Assembly: GCA_039929105.1 (NCBI GenBank)
Contig: JBDSRX010000085.1
Span: 1-20,535, forward strand
Origin: JBDSRX01 sp039929105
Lineage (GTDB): Bacteria > Patescibacteriota > Dojkabacteria > J137
DNA length: 20,535 bases
Reading direction: 5' to 3'
The first letter of the stretch is position 1. Each line of letters starts with the position of its first letter. Both the position numbers and the translations under genes were made by a program. Below are positions 1-8,119 of the stretch, one piece after another. The notes beneath the pieces are model-generated. The model saw only the letters and a list, made by a program, of their open reading frames with translations, searched no databases and was not told the DNA's origin.

Positions 1-1
1 G

Positions 2-1465
2 AGACCTATAGGAAAAACAGATAGGGGAGCTTGGGAGTTAGAAAATATACTTAATCCTCTTAACGAGTTAATGATGATATTTAATACAAGAATATCTCAA
101 ATGCTCCCTTCAAAAAGTTCTGAAACAGGAAGAGGGAAGTTTATTGCAGAAGATTGGGATATTATGAAGCCTTATGTTGGACTTAAAGACAAACAAAGCT
201 TTACAGACTATCTATTTGCGTCGATTTCAAGACAATATATTCCTAGAGTGCTTGGTATTATTAAACTAGCACTTGATATGTTGGACAAAGATGAAATTGA
301 GCATGATGTTACAGTTGGTTACCAAGGGGTCGGGAAAGGAGCTTTTGGAAAAACTAATAAGAAAGTTATTGAAACAATTACAGAGTTACAAATTTTAGAA
401 TTAGATTCTCAATCTCAAGAAGCAATTGATTTTAAACAATTTATAAGGAATTTATTTACAACTAATATAGGAGAAACAGGTACTGGAACTGGAAGGATAT
501 CTGTACCAGAAGATGGAGACCCTAAGTTTGCTTTTGCTGCTCCAATTGCGAGAGGAACTCTAAGTGAATTAGTAAAAGGCGGCGGAATGGTAAATGATGA
601 CTTTATGACATTAATGGTCCAATTTGAAATGCTTAAGATGATTTTACTTGGATATGATGGTGCGGATATTGATACATTCCCAAGAACCCCAGGTCAATTG
701 AAAGCAATGAATGAATTAATAATTCCTTACTTTGAGCAAAGAGGAATTAAATATAAGACTAATTACCAAATCTATGAAATGTGTGACGCAACAATGGCTG
801 AAATAATTATGAATAATAGAGATGCCGCAGCAAAAGCTTCACAAGTATTAGCTGGAGAGCTTTCCAAATTATCTAACGAAAAAGCATACATGGCTACGTT
901 TCCTAATTCACCTTTAGTTGCAAGTGTTACTGTAGGTAAAGAAAGTACAAAGGACCTTACAAATGATGACATGGAGGGACTCAAAGTCTTTTATAGAGAT
1001 AGAGCTATGGAAATAAGAGATTATTTATTAAGTGGTGAAAAGCTATTAGCTATTTCCCCTTCTGACATTCCAAACAGAGATATCGTTTTAAATGTTTACA
1101 GAACTCATGTTATGGGCTTTACTAAAATAATCGGACAAAGAGTAGCTGGAAGACTTATTGCAGAGAAAAGAAGCGACGACAACATTATTTACTCTTTATT
1201 AAATAGAATAAGATCTACAGAAGGAACTTACGGAAGCTTTGTAACAGGTGTTGCTGAATCTATTATCCCTGTAGATGGGAAACCAGAAGAGGCATGGGAA
1301 ATGTGGTTTAGAGCAAAACTACAAAATACAAATCCTGATTTACTTAGAAAAATTGATGAGGCAGATTCAGCTAATACAGAGTTAAGAGCATTATGGCTTG
1401 AAATCCTACAAATTGGTAAAGCTCAGCACGAAGAAACTATTAATCCAAAACCTGTTGAAGCTTAA
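2..1465 (+). CDS. Unrecognised protein, 5' end outside window
   Basis: The frame is open from base 2 with no stop, so the tandem ATGs at 71 and 74 are probably internal and the gene starts upstream of the window. The visible part is about 487 residues and ends in TAA at 1463-1465. I do not recognise the family. It is soluble, with no signal peptide or membrane segment, mostly helical and acidic to neutral. A glycine-rich stretch lies about 110 residues into the visible part, and a Gly/Thr-rich patch (ETGTGTGRIS) about 165 in. The C-terminal third has regular amphipathic helices. It converges on the solute-binding protein gene, and the two stop codons share the palindrome TTAA at 1462-1465, so no terminator fits between them. 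Long continuous coding and host-like codon use make the gene real; its function is unknown. Confidence 0.8.
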   Translation, partial: RPIGKTDRGAWELENILNPLNELMMIFNTRISQMLPSKSSETGRGKFIAEDWDIMKPYVGLKDKQSFTDYLFASISRQYIPRVLGIIKLALDMLDKDEIEHDVTVGYQGVGKGAFGKTNKKVIETITELQILELDSQSQEAIDFKQFIRNLFTTNIGETGTGTGRISVPEDGDPKFAFAAPIARGTLSELVKGGGMVNDDFMTLMVQFEMLKMILLGYDGADIDTFPRTPGQLKAMNELIIPYFEQRGIKYKTNYQIYEMCDATMAEIIMNNRDAAAKASQVLAGELSKLSNEKAYMATFPNSPLVASVTVGKESTKDLTNDDMEGLKVFYRDRAMEIRDYLLSGEKLLAISPSDIPNRDIVLNVYRTHVMGFTKIIGQRVAGRLIAEKRSDDNIIYSLLNRIRSTEGTYGSFVTGVAESIIPVDGKPEEAWEMWFRAKLQNTNPDLLRKIDEADSANTELRALWLEILQIGKAQHEETINPKPVEA

Positions 1466-3504
1466 TCTACTTCAAAATTCTCAATATTTCTAAATCTTGT
1501 TTCAAGACTAGATACGTTTGTTAAGTTTACTCCTTTAACTCTTGCGTTAACGTAGTAAATAAACTGTGGGTTGTATAAAAATACTTCTGGAACATCTTCT
1601 GCGATAAGCTCTTGAATTGCCTTGTAGTTTACAATTCTCTTATCCTTCCCTGTATCAGGATCTATTCTTCTTGTTTGATCTAATAATAAATCTACTTTTG
1701 GAAGTTGAATTAATGATGGTCCACCATTTGCCCTCTCTTCTGGTGAGCTTGCCCTTACAGATGGAGCAGTTCCTACATATCCAGAAATATTTAAACCAGT
1801 TTTTTCTTGAGAACTATGAAATAGCTCGTATCTGTCTGGATCGATGAATGTATTAATACCATAAAGAATTGCATCGAATAATCTTGGAGAAAGGAATTGA
1901 TTGTTAATTTCTTGTAAACTCCAACCATTTGGTGCATCTGGGGAAGTATCTTGTCCAGGTTGCTCTGTTCTATTTATTAATACCTTTATTCCTACATCTG
2001 CCAAATCTCTTTCGATAAATTTAGCAACATTTACTCTATCATAACTATTTACATAATAAAGTGAAAAGCTCATTTCTCTTCCACTTGCATCTGTTCTATA
2101 TGTTGCATTATCTTTTATAGTCCAACCAGCTTCATCAAGAAGTTTTCTTGCATCGTCTGGATTATATGTTTTCCAAGCTGCAGTTGGATTAAAGTATTCT
2201 GAAACATTTGGAATTGGTCCTTTGTCTTCTTGACCAACGCCCTGTAAAGCATTTTTAATTAAATCTTCTCTATCGATCGCTTCTGAGATTGCAGTTCTAA
2301 CTTTTACATCTTGGAAGAAATCTGCACCTAATGTTTTACCATTTGGATCTTTTCTTAAATTAAAGTACATAGACCAGTATTGGTTTACTAGGTATGGACT
2401 CAATTGAGTTACGATTTGAGGATAATCGTCTAATGTTTGCTTAGATTCCGTAGAAATAGTTGCAAGAGTATGGACTGTACCATTTTGTAAACCTTTTATT
2501 GCATCATCTAAATTCCTAAAGAATTTAAATTCGATAGATTGAATCTTAGGAAGAATCCTTACTGTTGTATAGTTATCTGCTACAGCAGGGTCTAATGAAG
2601 GATCTTTTAGTTGTGTAGTTTCACCATAGTACTTGTCGTTTCTAACTATTTTAACTGATTGAGAATCTACTCTATAGAATTTATACTTTCCTGTTCCAAC
2701 TGGTGCTCTAAATAAATCTGGAGTTGAGCTATCAATTGTTTGAGTATTAATATCTTTAGAATGTACTGCTGGAATAATCTTAATGCTAATTAATTCTAAG
2801 AAGTTAGAAAGAATTGGATTGTCTTTTGTTTGGTTACAGTTATTAGAATCTATTGTTCCTTTTGTACAGACTCTAACGGAAAAATCATCAATTTTCTCCC
2901 ATCTCAATTGTTGTATAGCTTTAATATATGCCTCATTTCTATTTTCAATTCCAGATACTAAATCGAAAGTTCTAATAACATCATCTGCTGTAAATTGTTT
3001 GCCATCGTGCCAAATAACATTTCTTCTTAAGTTAAATTGATAGTCAGCTCCTTCTCTAATTTTAATTACACTTTCAGCCAAAACGTCTTCAACCGTTACA
3101 TCCCATTTATCTGTTCCATTTTGTTTGTATTCGTATCTAATTAAAGGTTCGTAAATTAATTCGGATAAATCTCTTTCAATCTGAACATTAGAAGGAATAA
3201 TTGGATTAACTTTTGTTAGCTTTTGAATATTTCCATTATCATCCACTCCCATAACAACACCTTCTATTAATGTTGTATCTGTAATTTTAATAAGAGCTTT
3301 TAAATCTATTATAAAAGAAGAAAAGAATATTAAGATTACACAAATACCAGCAAATACAAAATGAGAATAAGGAATTGAAGATCGGTATAAAACACTAATA
3401 CGCGCAGATAAAGAACCTGGGCCGATTAAGTAATCGGGATAGTTCCAAAAGAATTCACGAATATCGTAAAACTTTTTTTCTATTCTGCTTAGTGGGTTAA
3501 ACAT
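1462..3504 (-). CDS. Membrane-anchored family 5 solute-binding protein (OppA/DppA-like)
   Basis: This is a 680-residue protein of the extracellular solute-binding protein family 5 (peptide/nickel-type ABC binding proteins). About 47 cytoplasmic residues precede one membrane helix at about 48-66, instead of the usual signal peptide and lipobox. The family signature is visible at about 150-190: a predicted beta strand, then WHDGKQFTADDV, which corresponds to the W-x-DG-x-x-FtA-x-DV motif. Later blocks (AISEAIDREDLI, the LLDEAGW-type motif) also fit. Its ATG lies inside the end of secG (8-base overlap), so the two are probably translated together. No ABC permease or ATPase gene is nearby, so substrate and transport role cannot be assigned. 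A peptide-binding or surface sensing/scavenging role is an inference from the family. Confidence 0.85.
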   Translation of the reverse strand: MFNPLSRIEKKFYDIREFFWNYPDYLIGPGSLSARISVLYRSSIPYSHFVFAGICVILIFFSSFIIDLKALIKITDTTLIEGVVMGVDDNGNIQKLTKVNPIIPSNVQIERDLSELIYEPLIRYEYKQNGTDKWDVTVEDVLAESVIKIREGADYQFNLRRNVIWHDGKQFTADDVIRTFDLVSGIENRNEAYIKAIQQLRWEKIDDFSVRVCTKGTIDSNNCNQTKDNPILSNFLELISIKIIPAVHSKDINTQTIDSSTPDLFRAPVGTGKYKFYRVDSQSVKIVRNDKYYGETTQLKDPSLDPAVADNYTTVRILPKIQSIEFKFFRNLDDAIKGLQNGTVHTLATISTESKQTLDDYPQIVTQLSPYLVNQYWSMYFNLRKDPNGKTLGADFFQDVKVRTAISEAIDREDLIKNALQGVGQEDKGPIPNVSEYFNPTAAWKTYNPDDARKLLDEAGWTIKDNATYRTDASGREMSFSLYYVNSYDRVNVAKFIERDLADVGIKVLINRTEQPGQDTSPDAPNGWSLQEINNQFLSPRLFDAILYGINTFIDPDRYELFHSSQEKTGLNISGYVGTAPSVRASSPEERANGGPSLIQLPKVDLLLDQTRRIDPDTGKDKRIVNYKAIQELIAEDVPEVFLYNPQFIYYVNARVKGVNLTNVSSLETRFRNIENFEVD

Positions 3505-3730
3505 TAATTACTGCAATTGCTAAAGCTAGTATTACAAAAAGTATTCCTAGTATTATTGTAGCATTGTAAAGAACTGCTTCCAAACCTCTTCTAGATCTGT
3601 AAAACTCTCCTCCACTCATTCCTCCAAATACAGTACCTAATCCACCACTTCTATTTTGTAAAAGTATTGAGATTACTAAACCTATAGCATCGATTGCTAG
3701 AACGTATTTAAGGATGTCTGTAATGTTCAT
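3497..3730 (-). CDS. secG: Preprotein translocase subunit SecG
   Basis: This 77-residue protein has two membrane helices (about 5-24 and 54-76) joined by the hallmark SecG loop. That loop carries the glutamine after helix 1 (LLQ), then GGLGTVFGG and a basic FYRSRRGLE stretch. SecG assists SecYE in protein export across the inner membrane. Length and layout are normal for the family. The start at 3730 gives the expected N-terminus, directly at helix 1. Its stop overlaps the start of the downstream solute-binding protein gene by 8 bases, so the two form one operon. The upstream tRNA-Leu on the same strand may share the transcript. Confidence 0.92.
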   Translation of the reverse strand: MNITDILKYVLAIDAIGLVISILLQNRSGGLGTVFGGMSGGEFYRSRRGLEAVLYNATIILGILFVILALAIAVINV

Positions 3731-3755
3731 AGTATAAATGAAAACAATTAAATTA

Positions 3756-3812
3756 ATGAAAGGGATGAAGATATCTGGCTTATGAAGTTATTCAATTCTT
3801 TCATTCCTTCAT
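3756..3812. repeat. Imperfect inverted repeat between tRNA-Leu(UAA) and secG
   Basis: ATGAAAGGGATGAAG at 3756-3770 is nearly the reverse complement of CTTTCATTCCTTCAT at 3798-3812 (12 of 15 positions). The arms are made of purine-rich and pyrimidine-rich ATGAA/TTCAT units. It could fold into a hairpin that separates the tRNA from secG, or it may be a simple AT-rich repeat. No proper T-tract follows. Confidence 0.4.
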
Positions 3813-3837
3813 TTCTTCATTTTTTAATTTACTTACA

Positions 3838-3921
3838 TACCGAGGGAGGGACTCGAACCCTCACCCCCTTAACGGGGAACGGATTTTAAGTCCGTCGTGT
3901 ATACCATTTCACCACCCCGGC
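3838..3921 (-). tRNA. tRNA-Leu (anticodon UAA)
   Basis: The reverse strand folds as a class II tRNA. The acceptor stem begins GCCGGGG and pairs with CCTCGGT, including G-U pairs at 1:72 and 5:68. The D arm has stem GTG/CAC. The anticodon stem is ACGGA/TCCGT with loop CTTAAAA, giving anticodon TAA. A long variable arm (CCCC..GGGG) follows, then a T arm GAGGG-TTCGAGT-CCCTC and discriminator A. The long variable arm and the anticodon identify leucine, decoding UUA, an abundant codon here. CCA is not encoded. The terminal G1-U72 wobble is slightly unusual. Confidence 0.95.
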
Positions 3922-3939
3922 ATATTAGTTAATAGTTAC

Positions 3940-3996
3940 TGGTTAATAGTTTTTGGTTATTCTAACCAGCAACCAGAAACAAGCAACCATTAACCA
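3940..3996. repeat. Nested inverted repeat upstream of tRNA-Leu(UAA)
   Basis: TGGTTAAT at 3940-3947 is the exact inverse of ATTAACCA at 3989-3996. Inside it TGGTTA at 3954-3959 pairs with TAACCA at 3963-3968 across a 3-base loop. The stretch is built from repeated GGTTA/TAACC-type units. On the minus strand it lies after prgI and before the tRNA, so it could terminate the prgI transcript, but there is no clear T-tract. A low-complexity intergenic repeat is the alternative. Confidence 0.45.
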
Positions 3997-4040
3997 TCAG
4001 TAAGTCCCGAAATTATAATACAAATAAGGAGAATTTTCTA

Positions 4041-5159
4041 TTACTTTTCTTTTAATTTATATCCTGGTAAAGTCTTGTTAGAAACATCGATATTGTAAGC
4101 ATGGAATTGTTTTCCAGGAAATTCTATAAACACTGCATAATTACCTGGTGGTAAAGGTTTTATAGTTGAGAACTTTCCGTCTCTACCTGATGTTGTATTG
4201 TAAATTTTCTTCTGAGAATCGTTAACAAATCGAATAGAAGCATTTGCTAATGGAATGTCGGATGTTGTAACCACAATTCCAAAAATAACTTGTCCATCTA
4301 ATCCAGATTGCATTACACCTACTTTTGCAGTTGGGTCTTTTGTTTTGTTTGTAAATTTACCACCATTTATAAGTTTAATTTCTGTATATAAATCGTTAAT
4401 CTTACTCATTATTTCTTCTTCTTTTTCTTTATAATTGTTGTCTTTAGCCAGAATTGAGAGTTCGTATTTTAATCTATTTATTTCTGCCTGGTATTCTTCT
4501 ACAGTTGTATATTTAGGATTACCAACCATCTTAACTTCTTGTGTTTCTTGGGGTTGCTGAGTAGCCATTGCCATTTTAGGTTTCTCTTCCACTAATTGTG
4601 CTGCTTTTTCTTGTATAGGCGCTGCTGTAACTGCTGCTGGTCTTTTAGCTACTGTTGTAGTTACTCCAAATACATCACTATAGATATCGTTTAAGTTTTC
4701 TCCATCTGGACTCTCAAACTTATCTTCGTGTATAACTTGTGAATCTCTTGCTTGAGTTCCAAACATTTTATCTAGTGGAAGTTCGTTAATGTCTAATTTC
4801 TTTTTATTCAATGCTGAGGTCACATTCCTATCCTTTTCTGGATCTGCTACAGCTATATTCGAACTTAAAATTTCTGGCGTTTGGGTTTTCTTTTCCCAAA
4901 CATATCTAGGAGATACAAATAAAGCTTTAATAAATCCATTAAGCCAAACACCAAAGTTAGGAATAATAGCCAATAAAATTCCAGTAAAAACCGAAATAAT
5001 AACTAAAGGAATCTTTATTAAAGGGTTTATATTAATTAAGAAAATACCGATACCAACAATACATCCTGCTAAGATCTTACCAAACTGCTTTAATGTGAAT
5101 GCTCCAAAAAGCTTAAATTCTACATCTAATATATTTTGAGGTACTGGATGCGGTTCCAT
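4041..5159 (-). CDS. PrgI-family membrane protein with C-terminal carboxypeptidase regulatory-like domain
   Basis: This is a 372-residue protein. Residues 1-90 match the PrgI family: a short polar N-terminus with HPVPQNI and LDVEFKLFGAFT, two closely spaced membrane helices (about 28-44 and 47-67) and a short conserved tail ending near the RYVWEK motif. PrgI proteins are inner-membrane parts of conjugation-type type IV secretion systems and are frequent in CPR genomes. A long linker follows, with an Ala/Pro/Gln-rich part at about 165-215, then a predicted coiled coil (about 220-268). The C-terminal domain (about 285-372) resembles the carboxypeptidase regulatory-like beta-sandwich fold (strands around FGIVVTTSDIPLANASI, a GRDGKFSTIKPLPPGNY turn). 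It lies 3 bases after the glycosyltransferase gene, as its operon partner. The usual VirB4-type ATPase gene does not follow; a tRNA does. Confidence 0.8.
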   Translation of the reverse strand: MEPHPVPQNILDVEFKLFGAFTLKQFGKILAGCIVGIGIFLININPLIKIPLVIISVFTGILLAIIPNFGVWLNGFIKALFVSPRYVWEKKTQTPEILSSNIAVADPEKDRNVTSALNKKKLDINELPLDKMFGTQARDSQVIHEDKFESPDGENLNDIYSDVFGVTTTVAKRPAAVTAAPIQEKAAQLVEEKPKMAMATQQPQETQEVKMVGNPKYTTVEEYQAEINRLKYELSILAKDNNYKEKEEEIMSKINDLYTEIKLINGGKFTNKTKDPTAKVGVMQSGLDGQVIFGIVVTTSDIPLANASIRFVNDSQKKIYNTTSGRDGKFSTIKPLPPGNYAVFIEFPGKQFHAYNIDVSNKTLPGYKLKEK

Positions 5160-5162
5160 AGT

Positions 5163-6524
5163 TTAATTTATAAATAGCCAACGTTTTCCTTGTTTAAATG
5201 CTTCGTTAATTAATTTTCTGTCTTCTATATCGTTACTTTCATAGTTTCCGCCTTCTTCAACATTCTTATATATTTCGGAAGATTTTACAGACAATTCTTT
5301 GAGTCTACCATTAAAAATATATGACATTACGAACATATTTGCAATTAATACAATAACAACAATAGCAAAACCTATATTTATTATTGGCTTAAACTTTATT
5401 AAATTTAGTAATCTATCCAAAGCTTCAGAGTAAATTAAAAGTACCAATCCTAATACAGGTATAATAAATCGAATCCCAAATATAAAGTCTTGAATCCCTG
5501 AATTAAAAGCATAACCAGGGAAAGATACAAAAGCTGCAATAGAAATAAATAGTAAACTTTGTATTAAAAATCTATGTTTGTATTTAGAAAAAAATCCTAT
5601 AAAAAGAAGACCAGGATAGATAATCAGCAAGATTAATACATATTTAATACCTTGAGGAATAACTAGAGACGGAATTATTAATAGTTCTTCTCTGGAAAAG
5701 AAATACCCAGATCTAAATGGGGATCCATAAAAGAAGTAGTTAATTACCAAAAAGATAATTAAAAAAGGTAAAGCGCCAATAAATAGCCTTACTAAATCTT
5801 TTAACCATCTTAAACTACTCTCTTTTCTATTTTCAGTACCTAAAAATATAGTATCTCCAGTATTTGCGATAACTTTAGGACGAAAATGTAAAAATGCCCA
5901 ATATAAAAGTATCGGAATTATAAATATTACATTTGTATACTTTATAAGAACCGTTATTCCACAAAGCATTCCTACTATTACAAATCTGTAATTGTAAATT
6001 ACGGATCTTAATTTTGTTTTACCTTCATATTTTTCGAATAGAAGATAATATATGAGCATTATTAAAGTTAAAGTAAACACTTCTGTCATGGATTTTCGTG
6101 AATAGTAAACAAAAGTTGGAAAAAATGCATAAAGATAAATAAACTCTGCTCTTATAGATCTTCTATGTAATAGACGTTTGAAAATATATAAACCAAAAAG
6201 AAATACAATTATTGATATTAGGAAACTGATTCTCCAATCAATTGATACAAATGGTAATAATAAGAATGAAAGTCCTAAATTGTATTTAGAGATATATCCC
6301 TCACCATTGTAATAACCACAACTTGCACCATCAAAACATTGCTGATCCTCTTTAACGAGTCTTCCCTGGCCAATTAGATAGGAATTCTCTATGTAGTCTC
6401 TCTCGTCTGTTGTTGTATAAAAACTTGGATAGAAAACAAAAAAAGATATTAATATTAAAACCGAAGCAATAATGAAGTGCTTATTGTAATTTGAGAGTTC
6501 TTTAAGTTTTGAAATTATTTGCAT
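5163..6524 (-). CDS. GT-C-type membrane glycosyltransferase (ArnT/PMT-like)
   Basis: This 453-residue integral membrane protein has about ten or more hydrophobic helices. The first helix (about 17-36) is followed by TTDERDYIENSYL with an acidic pair Asp40-Glu41. In GT-C enzymes of the ArnT/PMT (GT39, GT83) type, an acidic pair in the first outer loop is catalytic. The outer loop with two cysteines (C63, C69) suggests a periplasmic disulfide. The C-terminal tail is soluble and short. It probably moves a sugar from a polyprenyl-phosphate donor to a surface acceptor, but the substrate cannot be told. It is the first gene of a two-gene operon with the PrgI protein (3-base gap). The family call rests on topology and the DE motif only. 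Confidence 0.7.
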   Translation of the reverse strand: MQIISKLKELSNYNKHFIIASVLILISFFVFYPSFYTTTDERDYIENSYLIGQGRLVKEDQQCFDGASCGYYNGEGYISKYNLGLSFLLLPFVSIDWRISFLISIIVFLFGLYIFKRLLHRRSIRAEFIYLYAFFPTFVYYSRKSMTEVFTLTLIMLIYYLLFEKYEGKTKLRSVIYNYRFVIVGMLCGITVLIKYTNVIFIIPILLYWAFLHFRPKVIANTGDTIFLGTENRKESSLRWLKDLVRLFIGALPFLIIFLVINYFFYGSPFRSGYFFSREELLIIPSLVIPQGIKYVLILLIIYPGLLFIGFFSKYKHRFLIQSLLFISIAAFVSFPGYAFNSGIQDFIFGIRFIIPVLGLVLLIYSEALDRLLNLIKFKPIINIGFAIVVIVLIANMFVMSYIFNGRLKELSVKSSEIYKNVEEGGNYESNDIEDRKLINEAFKQGKRWLFIN

Positions 6525-6569
6525 TTAAAATCTTGCTAACTATTATCAGTCTATCATTTCTGGAATATT

Positions 6570-6604
6570 TTTAAAATAAAAAAGCTCCTTCTTGGTTGGA
6601 GCTT
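6570..6604 (-). terminator. Rho-independent terminator of the 6626-7102 gene
   Basis: On the minus strand AAGCTCC and GGAGCTT (7 bp; 6598-6604 and 6582-6588) close a 9-base loop and run directly into a T-rich tail (TTTTTATTTTA). It starts about 20 bases after the stop of the upstream gene. Confidence 0.85.
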
Positions 6605-6625
6605 AATTTATTATTACTAATTGAC

Positions 6626-7102
6626 TTACATTTCAGTTTGGTTTGGTACTAATTGTTCATGAGATAGATCTAAAACAAAACCTGAATCCATCACATCAAC
6701 ATTTGCCATTTCTGAAAATTGTATGTTTAATGCATCCAATTCTTCTAGACTTGTCATTTGAGCCATTGTATTTACATAGAACTGCTCTGATATATCATCA
6801 ATTTTATTTTCTTGTTTAGCAGTTGCAATCGCTAATCTTAAATTAAAATGTTTATTTAATAAAATAAGCTCATCTCTACACTTAACGGCATCTAGTTTAT
6901 CTGAATAATATGCAGTTACTTCATCACTTATTAATCTAAATACATTCGAAGATCTAATATTACTCCTTAATCTATGTTTCATTAATCTTGCATCTTCAAT
7001 TAATAAATCAGGATTTGTTATATTTTGTCCTATACTTTTCGCAACTGCTTCAAGTCTGCTTATTTGATCCGGATTTAGAAGCGTCATCGTATCTAAATGC
7101 AT
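6626..7102 (-). CDS. Unrecognised helical protein (158 aa)
   Basis: I do not recognise this family. The longest frame opens at a GTG at 7177 (183 residues), but that codon lies inside a well-formed promoter (7156-7184), so translation more likely starts at ATG 7102 (M-H-L-D-T-M) or ATG 7087. The protein is soluble and mostly helical, with a Leu/Ile heptad-like pattern and no cysteine-rich or catalytic motif. Highly charged helices lie at about 30-110. The gene stands alone, with its own promoter and its own terminator at 6570-6604. No Shine-Dalgarno sequence precedes either start candidate. Confidence 0.7.
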   Translation of the reverse strand: MHLDTMTLLNPDQISRLEAVAKSIGQNITNPDLLIEDARLMKHRLRSNIRSSNVFRLISDEVTAYYSDKLDAVKCRDELILLNKHFNLRLAIATAKQENKIDDISEQFYVNTMAQMTSLEELDALNIQFSEMANVDVMDSGFVLDLSHEQLVPNQTEM

Positions 7103-7155
7103 AAATAAATATAATAATAAATAAGATAAGTTGGTCTGCGACCATGTCCACCTTG

Positions 7156-7184
7156 ATATTATAATTTGAGTGTTCACAAGTCAA
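7156..7184 (-). promoter_or_regulatory. Sigma70-type promoter for the 6626-7102 gene
   Basis: On the minus strand TTGACT (7179-7184) is followed after 17 bases by TAATAT (7156-7161). TATAAT overlaps at 7158-7163 with a 15-base spacer. Transcription would start near 7149, which excludes the GTG at 7177 as start codon and leaves a leader of about 47 bases to ATG 7102. Confidence 0.75.
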
Positions 7185-7627
7185 AACATGGGAAGCCATT
7201 TCAGAACAAAGTATTCTATCCGCAATCTATTCTAAGATCTTTACAGCGAAGATAAAAACTGAAGGTTTCTTTCTGGCAGCATATCTGGATTTAATTACCT
7301 GGCGATACAATCCATGAAAGACATGCCCTGAATAGTGATTGAAATTTAATGAAGTCTGTGCAAGGTTTGAAGTAGAAATACTATTTACACTAGTACAAAA
7401 CTTTAGTTCGAATAAGATAACAATAGCGTACCTAAAGTAAATTTATTTACTGAAAACAGAAATGACAAGAAATGACGACAACATGTAACTTATTGCTAAA
7501 TAAGGTTTTATGACCAGTTACAATACGTAACATAATAATTATTATAAGATTGTGAATCTTGTATAACATTGCTGAGAGTAGTGTCCAGACAAGTCAAACT
7601 TTTAACATATGACACTGACATAGTACT
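7185..7627. other. Gene-free stretch of about 440 bases
   Basis: Between the promoter of the 6626-7102 gene and the terminator of rpmA there is no open frame of meaningful length and no tRNA. I see no RNase P, tmRNA or SRP RNA signature. It holds small palindromes: TAATAATTATTA near 7533, AGATTgtgAATCT near 7547, and GTAAC/GTTAC units near 7485-7530. The 10-mer ACAAGTCAAA at 7589-7598 repeats the one at 7176-7185. It could hold a lineage-specific non-coding RNA or a decayed gene; nothing decides this. Confidence 0.4.
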
Positions 7628-7653
7628 AAAAAAGACCCCTTACGGAGTCTTTT
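7627..7653 (-). terminator. Rho-independent terminator of rplU-rpmA
   Basis: On the minus strand AAAAGAC (inverse at 7647-7653) pairs with GTCTTTT (7630-7636). Two further G-C pairs beyond one mismatch close a CGTAAG-type loop, and the stem runs into six T residues. It lies 23 bases after the rpmA stop. Confidence 0.85.
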
Positions 7654-7675
7654 AAAATTTTATTTGATAATTGTA

Positions 7676-8056
7676 TTATTCAGCTTTCTTTGTTGTCTTT
7701 TTTGCTGCCGGTTTCTTAGCAACTACTTTTGTTTCTGCTTTGGGTGCTTCTACAGAAGCTATTTGAGCTTTTAAATTGCTCTTAACTTCCACAACAGATG
7801 CAACAACATCTACATATTTCTTAGTTCTTTTGTATCCAGACATTCTTCTAAAAGAAACAAATCCTTCACTTGTAGCAAAGATTGTAAAATCTCTACCTTC
7901 ACCTACGTTTTTTCCTGGGTAAAATTGAGAACCTCTTTGTCTTAAGATAATATCTCCAGCTTTAACATGCTCTCCACCAAATTTCTTTAGTCCAAGTCTT
8001 TTTCCTATTACATTTACTGTTCTTTTTACTGATCCAACGGACGCCGAGTGTGCCAT
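7676..8056 (-). CDS. rpmA: Ribosomal protein bL27 with C-terminal extension
   Basis: This 126-residue protein is a large-subunit ribosomal protein near the peptidyl transferase centre. Residues 1-75 match bL27: MAHSASVGS at the N-terminus, KRLGLKKFGGEHVKAGDIILRQRG and the YPGKNVGEGRDFTIFA block. The N-terminus starts directly at MAH, with no cleavable extension of the Firmicutes type. The family is usually about 85 residues; here an extra tail of about 40 residues is rich in Ala, Lys and Val (PKAETKVVAKKPAAKK), probably disordered and rRNA-binding. It lies downstream of rplU (63-base gap), the usual L21-L27 order, with its own terminator. Confidence 0.95.
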   Translation of the reverse strand: MAHSASVGSVKRTVNVIGKRLGLKKFGGEHVKAGDIILRQRGSQFYPGKNVGEGRDFTIFATSEGFVSFRRMSGYKRTKKYVDVVASVVEVKSNLKAQIASVEAPKAETKVVAKKPAAKKTTKKAE

Positions 8057-8119
8057 TTTAGCTTTTTAACAATTAAAAATTAAAACCTATGAGAATTACT
8101 CTTAGCTCTTAATTAAAGT

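Noticed and set aside
302..370. A Walker A-like sequence (GYQGVGKG...GKT) in the first gene
   Set aside because: The lysine is followed by Gly rather than Ser/Thr, and no Walker B or strand context is visible; treated as a chance glycine-rich loop.
7185..7627. Housekeeping RNA (RNase P, tmRNA or SRP RNA) in the gene-free stretch
   Set aside because: None of the conserved core sequences of these RNAs could be found on either strand.
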